Below, one piece after another: positions 7,607 to 13,877 of a stretch of 15,161 bases of DNA. The notes beneath the pieces were generated by a model. The model was not told the DNA's origin. It did not search any database and saw only the letters and a program-made list of their open reading frames with translations. The stretch is from Actinomycetota bacterium (GTDB lineage: Bacteria > Actinomycetota > Actinomycetes > Actinomycetales > Microbacteriaceae). The stretch covers positions 1-15,161 of the forward strand of contig WLDR01000023.1 in NCBI GenBank assembly GCA_009704705.1, read 5' to 3'. How positions within the stretch are numbered: the first letter of the stretch is position 1; every line of letters begins with the position of its first letter. The position numbers and the translations under genes were made by a program.

Positions 7607-8311
7607 ATGGCTAAAGACAACTTCGAACCGCACAATCTTGCGTTCGCCTCGAAACTGAACTGGCTACGTGCCGGAGTTCTTGGCGCCAATGACGGCATCG
7701 TCTCGGTTGCTGCATTGCTCGTCGGCGTTGCCGCTGCGACGACCGACTCCGGTGCGCTTCTGATTGCTGGAATCGCCAGCGTGGCCGCCGGCGCAACGTC
7801 GATGGCTCTCGGGGAATACGTCTCGGTGAGCAGCCAACGCGACAGCGAACGCGCACTCATCAATCTCGAAAAGCGTGAGCTCGAAGAGATGCCCGAGCAG
7901 GAATTCGAAGAGCTCGTCTCAATCTACGAGGCAAAGGGTCTCTCCAAGAAAACTGCCCGTACGGTTGCCGAGGAACTCACCAAGCACGACGTGCTGAAGG
8001 CTCACCTCGAGGCAGAGCTGCACATTTCTGAAGAACATCTGACCAACCCGTGGCACGCAGCCATGTCATCGGCGCTGTCATTTTTGGTCGGTTCGATTCT
8101 TCCCATCGTGACGGTGTTGCTTGCGCCGGTCGAGTGGCGAATTCCCGCAACGTTCGTCTCCGTACTTGTCATGCTCGCCATCACTGGCGGGGTCGGGGCC
8201 TACATCGGCGGAAGCCCGATACCTCGATCAATCGCCCGTGTGGTTGTCGGTGGCGCTGCGGCGCTGGCTGTGACCTATGCGATCGGGTCGATTTTCAATG
8301 TGGCTGCGTAG
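7607..8311 (+). CDS. VIT1/CCC1-family Fe2+/Mn2+ transporter
   Basis: This 234-aa integral membrane protein belongs to the VIT (vacuolar iron transporter)/CCC1 family, which moves ferrous iron or manganese out of the cytoplasm, probably in exchange for protons. The signature RAGVLGANDGIVS (21-33) opens helix 1, followed by AGATSMALGEYVSVSSQRD (61-79) in helix 2. Those segments carry the Asp, Met and Glu residues of the metal path (D29, M66, E70). A charged Glu/Lys-rich segment of about 70 residues (81-148) corresponds to the cytosolic metal-binding helices seen in the family. Helices 3-5 follow. Metal choice cannot be decided from sequence. It is divergent from sucC and converges on pcrA with 15 nt between stops. 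GGGG about three nt before the ATG is too close to be a good ribosome-binding site. Confidence 0.9.
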   Translation: MAKDNFEPHNLAFASKLNWLRAGVLGANDGIVSVAALLVGVAAATTDSGALLIAGIASVAAGATSMALGEYVSVSSQRDSERALINLEKRELEEMPEQEFEELVSIYEAKGLSKKTARTVAEELTKHDVLKAHLEAELHISEEHLTNPWHAAMSSALSFLVGSILPIVTVLLAPVEWRIPATFVSVLVMLAITGGVGAYIGGSPIPRSIARVVVGGAAALAVTYAIGSIFNVAA

Positions 8312-8326
8312 CCTGCCAAACGCGCG

Positions 8327-10630
8327 CTAGATCTTTTCGATCGGTGCGACCTTGATGAGCAACTTCTTGTTGCCGGCAAGGTCGAAAGTGCAGTGCGCCA
8401 CGCGCTTGGCCCCTTCACCGGTCACCTCGTTGACGCGTCCGTCTCCAAAATCGGCATGACGGATGCGGTCCCCCGCAGCCAGTTCGAGGTCGCCGTTGTC
8501 TCGCATCTTGTTGGTGACGCGATTGGCCCACTCGGTCTTGGGGCGCTCGGGCAATGCGTCGGGCTCGCGCCAACCTGAGGTGGAACCACTGCGGGAACCA
8601 TAACCGCCGGAACCGTATCCCGCACCGCCACCAATCGCACCGCCAACTCCGCCAATTCCAGCCTGAGACTCGCGCCAGTCGATCAGGTCAGCGGGTATCT
8701 CTTGCAGATAGCGACTCGGCATCGCGAGGTTCGTCTGGCCAAACATGGCACGTTGCATCGCAAGCGAGAGGTGAAGAAACAGTTTCGCGCGCGTGATGCC
8801 CACATAGAAGAGGCGTCGTTCTTCCGCCTCACCACCCGGTTCCATCGCAGCCATGCGGTGTGGGAGCAGTTCCTCTTCGATACCCGTGATGAACACCGCG
8901 TCATACTCCAGGCCCTTTGCGGTGTGCAGAGTCATGAGGCTGACCGACCCGCTCGAATCATCGAGTTCGTCGGCCGCCGCGACCAATGAGACCTCGGTGA
9001 GAAAGTCGATGAGCGTGCTTTCGGGGTTGTTCTTGTCGAATTCCTTGGTGACGGCCAGAAGCTCTTCAACGTTTTCGGCACGCGCTTCGTCTTGCGCGTC
9101 TCGGGTCGCGCGCAGCGCGACGACGTATCCCGTTTGTTCGAGAATCATCGTGAGCAACTCGCCCACACCGCCCTGGGCGGCTTTGTGCTCGGCTTCGGTG
9201 AGCAGCGCATCCAGATTTCGAATCGCACCGGAAACCTTGGGCCCCAGACCCAGGCCGTCGGCAAACCTCAACGCCTCACGCAGTGTGATGCTGTTTTGGT
9301 CGGCAAACGATTGAAGCTGAGCCTCGGTTGCCGGACCGATTCCACGCTTAGGCGCATTCAGAATCCGTCGAACCGCGAGAGCATCTGCCGGATTCGCCAC
9401 CGTGACGAGGTAGCCCATCACGTCTTTGATTTCGGCTCGCTCGTAGAACTTGGTGCCGCCGAGAATCTTGTAGGGCAGGGCCGAGCGAATGAAGATTTCT
9501 TCCAACGCGCGCGTTTGAGAGTTCGTTCGGTAGAAGACCGCAATGTTGTTGTACGGCAAGCCACGCGAGTGCAGGGCCGAAATCTCGTCGACAACAAACT
9601 GGGCTTCGTCGTGAGCCGAGTAGCCGGTGAACCCGATGATCTTGGCGCCGTCGCCTCCGTCGGTCCACAGTCGTTTCTCTTGTCGGTTGAAGTTATTGCC
9701 GATGACCGCGTTCGCGGCATTCAATATGTTCTGCGTCGAGCGGTAGTTCTGCTCGAGCATCACCACGTGGGCTCCGGGAAAATCGCGTTCGAACTCGGCG
9801 ATGTTGCGAATGTCCGCACCACGGAACGCATAGATCGACTGGTCGGAGTCACCGACAACGGTGAGGGATGCCCCCGGGTGTCCGTCGTGGGTCTCTCGAG
9901 TCAACTCGTGAATGAGTGCGTACTGCGCATGGTTAGTGTCCTGGTACTCGTCCACCAGGATGTGGCGGAACTTCTTGCGGTACACATCTGCCACGTGCGG
10001 GAAGGCGCGAAACAGGAATACGGTCTGCGCAATCAAGTCATCGAAATCGAACGCGTTCGCCGCACGCAAAGTTCTGGTGTACTCGCGGAATACGGCCAGG
10101 AACGCGGCTTCATTTTGGTCGTCGGGGTTGACCGACCGCGCATATGACTCCACGTCGGCCAGCTCGTTCTTGAGCTTGGAAATCTTGCCGGCAACACCCG
10201 AAACAGTCAGCCCGTACGACTCGGCGTCGTGTTCCTTGATGATGCGCTTGATGAGGGTTCGCGAATCGTGCGAGTCGTAGATGGTGAAGCTTTTCGTGAA
10301 GCCAAAATTCTCGGCTTCACGGCGCAGGATGCGCACACACGACGAGTGGAATGTCGAGATCCACATGCCCTCGGTGACCGAACCGAGCAAGTGTTCGGCG
10401 CGCTCGCGCATCTCCGCCGCGGCTTTGTTCGTAAAGGTAATGGCGAGAATTTGGCTCGGCCATGCTTCGGCGTTGCGAATCACACTCGCGATGCGGTGCG
10501 TCAACACTCGCGTCTTGCCCGAGCCCGCACCGGCCACGATGAGCAATGCGGGTCCGCGGTAGAGAACCGCCTCCGCCTGCTGTGGGTTCAGCCCGTCGAG
10601 AAGGGGATCGGGATGCGCGAGGTCGGTCAT
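8327..10630 (-). CDS. pcrA: ATP-dependent 3'-5' DNA helicase PcrA/UvrD (superfamily 1A)
   Basis: This is the UvrD/PcrA helicase acting in nucleotide excision repair, replication restart and removal of recombinase filaments. The 767 aa include Walker A AGAGSGKT (33-40, K39), motif Ia TFTNKAAAEM (65-74), motif II ILVDEYQDTN (224-233), motif III VVGDSDQSIYAFRGAD (258-273), motif IV LEQNYRST, motif V SLMTLHTAKGLEYD and motif VI EERRLFYVGITRAK. A Gly/Ser/Tyr-rich linker (about 658-686) precedes a C-terminal Tudor-like domain (about 716-767, DRIRHADFGDGRVNEVTG). In PcrA/UvrD that domain contacts RNA polymerase. The mycobacterial equivalent is UvrD1, also close to sucCD. A TAGACT (10646-10641, minus strand) ends ten nt before the ATG and may be its -10 box, leaving almost no leader. 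Confidence 0.97.
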   Translation of the reverse strand: MTDLAHPDPLLDGLNPQQAEAVLYRGPALLIVAGAGSGKTRVLTHRIASVIRNAEAWPSQILAITFTNKAAAEMRERAEHLLGSVTEGMWISTFHSSCVRILRREAENFGFTKSFTIYDSHDSRTLIKRIIKEHDAESYGLTVSGVAGKISKLKNELADVESYARSVNPDDQNEAAFLAVFREYTRTLRAANAFDFDDLIAQTVFLFRAFPHVADVYRKKFRHILVDEYQDTNHAQYALIHELTRETHDGHPGASLTVVGDSDQSIYAFRGADIRNIAEFERDFPGAHVVMLEQNYRSTQNILNAANAVIGNNFNRQEKRLWTDGGDGAKIIGFTGYSAHDEAQFVVDEISALHSRGLPYNNIAVFYRTNSQTRALEEIFIRSALPYKILGGTKFYERAEIKDVMGYLVTVANPADALAVRRILNAPKRGIGPATEAQLQSFADQNSITLREALRFADGLGLGPKVSGAIRNLDALLTEAEHKAAQGGVGELLTMILEQTGYVVALRATRDAQDEARAENVEELLAVTKEFDKNNPESTLIDFLTEVSLVAAADELDDSSGSVSLMTLHTAKGLEYDAVFITGIEEELLPHRMAAMEPGGEAEERRLFYVGITRAKLFLHLSLAMQRAMFGQTNLAMPSRYLQEIPADLIDWRESQAGIGGVGGAIGGGAGYGSGGYGSRSGSTSGWREPDALPERPKTEWANRVTNKMRDNGDLELAAGDRIRHADFGDGRVNEVTGEGAKRVAHCTFDLAGNKKLLIKVAPIEKI

Positions 10631-10697
10631 AACTCAACGAAGTCTAATCGGCGACCACCGACGCACGACCGCGCCACAGCCGCCAATCGAGGGTTGG

Positions 10698-11702
10698 CTA
10701 CAGAGACCCTCGAACCGCAATGGCGAGGTCAGGAAAATCTGCAAACACTCCGTCAACACCGGTTTGCATTACGCCGCGCCAGGCGGTGGCGTAATCACCC
10801 CACGCCGCATCGTCGTCGCCGATTCTGAAGGGGACGGGAAGAAACTGGTTCTCGGGGCGAAGGGTCCAGGTGAAGACCTTGAGCCCGAGCGCATGTGCGC
10901 GACGAACCAGCTGGATGCCCCGCGAAATGTCGCCCGTTCGCGCATCCATCAAGAAGCGCACATCCACGCTGATCCCGCTCATGCGACCCATGAACGCTTC
11001 GAGTCCGGCCTCGGACAACTCGTCGGCATAGCTCAACGCGGGAACACGTTCGGCAGACGCCCACGCGAGTTCGTCGAACGCCGTTGCGCCCTTCTCGAGC
11101 AGGTAGACGTGTTGGGATCCGATGCCCGCCTCGCGCATGCGCACAAGGATCGATTTCTCAAAACTCTCAATGATTAACCGCTCGTCGTTGGCCACCCAGC
11201 CACATTCAACGAGATCGCTGGCCAACAGGTGATCGAGTGAGAGACCCTCCTCATCGAAGAAGGTGGCGTGCTTGAGCTCGATGCACACGCGCGTCGTCGG
11301 TGATTTCTCATCAATGAGTCGGAGCAAATCGGTCAGTCGCAGAATCTCGAATTGCCCATCGAACGCCGCTGCCTCGGGCCTCAACGACGCGAGGCGTTCG
11401 CGACAGCGAAGCGCGCGCAGTTCATCCCACGTGAAATCCTCAACAAACCACCCGTCGAGCGGCTGGTTGTCGACGATTTTTACGGTCTTGCGATCTGCAT
11501 ACTCGGGTCGGTCGGCCACGTCGGTTGTGCCCGAAATCTCATTTTCGTGGCGGATGACCAACACTCCATCACGCGTCGCCACAAGATCAGGCTCGACCAT
11601 GTCGGCGCCCTGCTCGAATGCGAGCTCGTAGGCGGCCCGGGAGTGCTCCGGCCGGTAGCCACAGGCTCCGCGGTGCGCAATCACGAGTTGAACATCCGTC
11701 AC
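10698..11702 (-). CDS. Glycerophosphodiester phosphodiesterase, GlpQ-type, cytoplasmic
   Basis: GDPD enzymes hydrolyse glycerophosphodiesters, released by phospholipid or teichoic acid turnover, to glycerol 3-phosphate and an alcohol. The 334-aa TIM-barrel shows the catalytic H10-R11-G12 and E19 (AHRGACGYRPEH), EPDL (37-40) for metal binding and the second histidine H52 (VLVIRHENEISGTTDVADR). The following DGWFVEDFTWDEL is typical of the GlpQ branch rather than the short UgpQ type. The usual PENT motif is PEHS here. No signal peptide or lipobox is visible, so a cytoplasmic location is inferred. The start is GTG 11702-11700 with an AAGGTG ribosome-binding site about seven nt upstream. It lies 67 nt upstream of pcrA on the same strand and divergent from the Bax-inhibitor gene. 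Confidence 0.93.
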   Translation of the reverse strand: MTDVQLVIAHRGACGYRPEHSRAAYELAFEQGADMVEPDLVATRDGVLVIRHENEISGTTDVADRPEYADRKTVKIVDNQPLDGWFVEDFTWDELRALRCRERLASLRPEAAAFDGQFEILRLTDLLRLIDEKSPTTRVCIELKHATFFDEEGLSLDHLLASDLVECGWVANDERLIIESFEKSILVRMREAGIGSQHVYLLEKGATAFDELAWASAERVPALSYADELSEAGLEAFMGRMSGISVDVRFLMDARTGDISRGIQLVRRAHALGLKVFTWTLRPENQFLPVPFRIGDDDAAWGDYATAWRGVMQTGVDGVFADFPDLAIAVRGSL

Positions 11703-11764
11703 GCTTTCACCTTAACGCGCGCGACCTTCACCCGACTCTCAGGTTTTCTGTGGCGCGCCTTGCC

Positions 11765-11770
11765 TAAACT
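11765..11770 (+). promoter_or_regulatory. Possible -10 box for the Bax-inhibitor-type gene
   Basis: TAAACT fits the TANNNT pattern of actinobacterial housekeeping promoters and lies 67 nt before the ATG at 11838, giving a leader of about 60 nt. No good -35 hexamer is found at 16-18 nt; only GGTTTT lies at 17 nt. A run of seven T (11782-11788) follows within the presumed leader. Confidence 0.3.
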
Positions 11771-11837
11771 GTCAGCAGACGTTTTTTTGCACGACGCATC
11801 GAGACGCACCCCTCAACACGAAAGGTTGCACACGGCA

Positions 11838-12695
11838 ATGGCGAACCCCGCATATTCCCGCAACAAAGGCTTCATGTCACCTCCCCGTGAGATGTCTGCC
11901 GAAGAACTTCAGGCGATGTACAACGCTCCCGCCGCGACCGTGACCGCCAAGGCGGCTCCGGCGCAGACTCAGAGCAACGGTGGATTCGACTCACCGAACG
12001 CAGTCAGTGGCATCGCGATGTCAATCGAAGGCACGATGGTCAAGACCTTCGGCATGTTCGCACTTCTCGTTGTCGGCGCTGCCGGCTCGTGGGTGCTCAC
12101 CAGCGTGAACCCGGCCGCCGGCGCGGGTGCCATGATCATCGGTGGCATCGTCGGTTTCGTGCTCGCGATGGTCAACATCTTCAAGCGCGAGCCGTCCGCT
12201 CCGCTCATCCTCATGTACGCACTCGCACAGGGTGTGTTCCTCGGAGCACTCTCCGCCGTGTTCGACGCACAGTGGAACGGCATCGTCTTCCAGGCCGTGC
12301 TCGCAACGCTGACGGTCGTGGGAGTCACCCTCGCGCTGTTCGCCAGTGGCAAGATTCGCGCATCCGCTCGCGCCACGAAGGTGTTCATGATCGCGATGGT
12401 CGGTTACCTCGCATTCAGCCTCATCAACGTGTTCCTCGTCATGTTCAACGTGATTGACAACCCGTGGGGCATGAGCGGCGTCTCGATCTTCGGCATTCCG
12501 CTCGGCGTGATCATTGGTGTCTTCGCCGTGTTGCTCGGTGCGTACTCGCTCGTGCTCGACTTCGACTTCATCCGCAACGGTGTCGCAAACCGCATGCCGG
12601 CGAAGTACGAATGGACCGGTGGGTTCGGAATCATGGTGACGGTCATCTGGCTGTACACCGAGATCCTGCGTCTGCTCGCGATCAGCCGCAACTAG
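11838..12695 (+). CDS. Bax inhibitor-1/YccA-family membrane protein
   Basis: This 285-aa protein has a polar N-terminus of about 65 residues (Ala/Thr/Pro-rich) followed by seven closely spaced hydrophobic helices. The final segment KYEWTGGFGIMVTVIWLYTE followed by ILRLLAI is characteristic of the BI-1/YccA (TMBIM) family in actinobacteria. The acidic LVLDFDFI before it corresponds to the region with the conserved aspartates that, in bacterial YetJ, gate a pH-sensitive calcium leak. In bacteria the physiological role is poorly known; YccA modulates the FtsH protease in E. coli. The open frame extends far upstream to 11352, antisense to the GDPD gene. I chose ATG 11838 (MANPAYSRNKGF) because everything before it reads as shadow. 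GAAAGG lies 12 nt before the ATG, somewhat far. The gene ends before the hairpin at 12755-12795. Confidence 0.9.
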   Translation: MANPAYSRNKGFMSPPREMSAEELQAMYNAPAATVTAKAAPAQTQSNGGFDSPNAVSGIAMSIEGTMVKTFGMFALLVVGAAGSWVLTSVNPAAGAGAMIIGGIVGFVLAMVNIFKREPSAPLILMYALAQGVFLGALSAVFDAQWNGIVFQAVLATLTVVGVTLALFASGKIRASARATKVFMIAMVGYLAFSLINVFLVMFNVIDNPWGMSGVSIFGIPLGVIIGVFAVLLGAYSLVLDFDFIRNGVANRMPAKYEWTGGFGIMVTVIWLYTEILRLLAISRN

Positions 12696-12721
12696 TTCGG
12701 CGCACAGGGTAACGCGAGCGA

Positions 12722-12838
12722 CATCGCTGCCGACACCCCCTATTGCTCAAACAATTGAAAAGGGCCCTGACTCATTGAGTCGGGGCCCTTTTCAAAACTC
12801 GCAATGACGGGCGCGTCTTCGCGCGTCGCCCGCGCCAC
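12722..12838 (+). repeat. Left copy of a ~120-bp inverted repeat pair flanking the TM2-Ltp gene
   Basis: This 117-bp intergenic stretch matches the reverse complement of 13740-13859. The first 32 nt agree at 29 positions (starting CATCGCTGC and including CCCCTATTGCTCA). After a central hairpin of equal length in both copies come identical blocks AACTCGCAATGACGG (12796-12810), CGTCTTCGCGCG and GCGCCAC (12832-12838). Two small indels separate the copies. Weaker similarity extends outward to GTAACG at 12709-12714. It lies between the convergent Bax-inhibitor and TM2-Ltp genes. Confidence 0.85.
12755..12795. terminator. Bidirectional intrinsic terminator-like hairpin between convergent genes
   Basis: A 13-bp perfect arm (TTGAAAAGGGCCC with GGGCCCTTTTCAA) encloses one T-G wobble position, then a further 5-bp stem (GACTC with GAGTC) and an ATT loop. 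It makes a 19-step stem over 41 nt. A-tract and T-tract sit at the two ends, so either strand gives a GC-rich hairpin ending in U residues. It lies 60 nt after the Bax-inhibitor stop and 66 nt after the TM2-Ltp stop, and so can serve both. Confidence 0.85.
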
Positions 12839-12860
12839 TCATGTGCGACGTGCAGGTCGG

Positions 12861-13637
12861 CTAGTAGCCGACGGCCGTAACGCCGTACTCAGCTTCTGAC
12901 TGCGAGAATCCCTCGAAGAGGAGTTGGTCGAGGAGGCCCTGGCGGGAGAAGGATGAATAGGCGAGATAATCCGCCGCCTTCAGCGCCGCCTGTTCGTTCC
13001 AGTCCGGGCTGATGGCGTCGACTGCGTACGTCGCGTCATCGATGCTGAATCCTTCGAATTCCAACTGGCCGATAAGACCAGAGCGAGAAAAGGATGAGTA
13101 GTCAAGGTAGTCCTGTGCCTTCGACTTTGCATTGCGCTGACTCAACGTTTCAGTCGGAGCGGCGGGAGCCGGCGGTTCGACAGCTTCCTCCTTAACCGTC
13201 GGCGTTGGTGTCGCCGTCTTGGTCGCAGCCGGAGCAGCGGTCGTGGTCTCCACAATCGGCTTTTCGGCCGGAGCCGACGTCGTTTGTGTACCCCCATTGG
13301 CGTTGTTGATTGCCGAGATCAGCAGGAAGAAGGCGACGACTGCGGCGGAGATAATCCACTGCGTCTTCTTACTCGACGGTTCGTTGGCCAGGGCCATGCC
13401 CTTCTTGTCTCGAGCCCCACCCGTGAGAATCAGAATGAGGTCAATCAGATACCAAATTCCAACACCACCAAGAGTGAGGAGCTTCAGGACACCCGTGCCC
13501 ACTTTGCCGAGATAGAAGCGATCGATGCCGAAGGTACCGAGAATGAGGGAGAGAATCCAGGCGGTGGTGAAGTTGCGGTCGCCGACCGGTGTCGGCGGCG
13601 CCGAATCGCCGGGAATGTACGTGTTTGCTGTGGCCAT
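12861..13637 (-). CDS. TM2-domain protein with two C-terminal Ltp-type repeats
   Basis: I see a 258-aa protein with four parts. Residues 24-72 are a TM2 domain, two helices with the signature GTFGIDRFYLGKVGTGVLK. Residues 94-111 are a third helix. Residues 113-165 are an Ala/Thr/Pro-rich linker of the type that crosses a cell wall. Residues 168-258 hold two tandem repeats of about 45 residues (YLDYSSFSRSGLIGQLEFEG and YLAYSSFSRQGLLDQLLFEG). These match the Ltp family (host cell-surface-exposed lipoprotein). Streptococcal phage TP-J34 Ltp blocks DNA entry of related phages, but Ltp repeats also occur in many chromosomal proteins, so phage defence is only a possibility here. No lipobox is present. 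The start at 13637 (MATANTYIPGD) has AAGGGG eight nt upstream; the frame continues to 13700 without support. The gene is flanked by an inverted repeat pair. Confidence 0.9.
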   Translation of the reverse strand: MATANTYIPGDSAPPTPVGDRNFTTAWILSLILGTFGIDRFYLGKVGTGVLKLLTLGGVGIWYLIDLILILTGGARDKKGMALANEPSSKKTQWIISAAVVAFFLLISAINNANGGTQTTSAPAEKPIVETTTAAPAATKTATPTPTVKEEAVEPPAPAAPTETLSQRNAKSKAQDYLDYSSFSRSGLIGQLEFEGFSIDDATYAVDAISPDWNEQAALKAADYLAYSSFSRQGLLDQLLFEGFSQSEAEYGVTAVGY

Positions 13638-13739
13638 GAAGATGCCCCTTGGTTTGTGTAGCGATGAGTGGCCGAGAGAGTCGGCGAGCCCGTTACACAA
13701 GTAGTACCACTAACGACCCACACTGTGTTGCGTCGTCGC

Positions 13740-13859
13740 GTGGCGCAGGTGGCGCGCGAAGACGTCTCCGTCATTGCGAGTTTGAGAAAAGCTCCGCCTC
13801 CGTCACGGAGACGGAGCTTTTCGAATCTGTCTGAGCAATAGGGGATGTCTGCAGCGATG
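13740..13859 (-). repeat. Right copy of the ~120-bp inverted repeat pair
   Basis: Read on the minus strand this 120-bp stretch aligns with 12722-12838: CATCGCTGC (13859-13851), CCCCTATTGCTCA, a hairpin, AACTCGCAATGACGG (13782-13768), CGTCTTCGCGCG and GCGCCAC (13746-13740). It lies between the end of guaA and the promoter region of the TM2-Ltp gene. The outward similarity ends at GTAACG (13881-13876), which includes the guaA stop codon. The remaining gap between this repeat and the TM2-Ltp start (13638-13739) must hold that gene's promoter; no clear -10/-35 pair was found. An imperfect 12-bp palindrome AGTAGTACCACT lies at 13700-13711. Confidence 0.85.
13786..13822 (-). terminator. Terminator-like hairpin downstream of guaA
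   Basis: An 11-bp arm (GAAAAGCTCCG with CGGAGCTTTTC), one C/A position (T-G on the minus strand), a 5-bp inner stem (CTCCG with CGGAG) and a TCA loop make a 37-nt hairpin. On the minus strand it ends in CTTTTC, 55 nt after the guaA stop, and so fits as its intrinsic terminator. It has the same length, loop size and wobble position as the hairpin at 12755-12795, but different inner stem sequence. Confidence 0.8.
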
Positions 13860-13877
13860 CCACCCTCGTCGCGCTCG

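Noticed and set aside
8312..8326. Possible terminator between the convergent VIT and pcrA genes
   Set aside because: Only 15 nt separate the stops and no GC-rich stem with a T-tract is present; a GATC/GATC pair around TTTTC inside the pcrA end is too short.
9092..10147. 351-codon open frame on the plus strand opposite pcrA
   Set aside because: It lies antisense to the helicase core, whose motifs are all intact; the translation is Arg/Val-rich with no domain.
11352..11837. Long N-terminal extension of the Bax-inhibitor-type protein
   Set aside because: It is antisense to the GDPD gene and unlike the family. The natural start is at 11838 in the intergenic gap.
12796..12810. Resemblance of CGCAATGACGG in the repeat to GTCATTGCGAG-type intergenic repeats of other bacteria
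   Set aside because: The shared core is only about 11 bases and the surrounding sequence differs; too short to assign the element to a known family.
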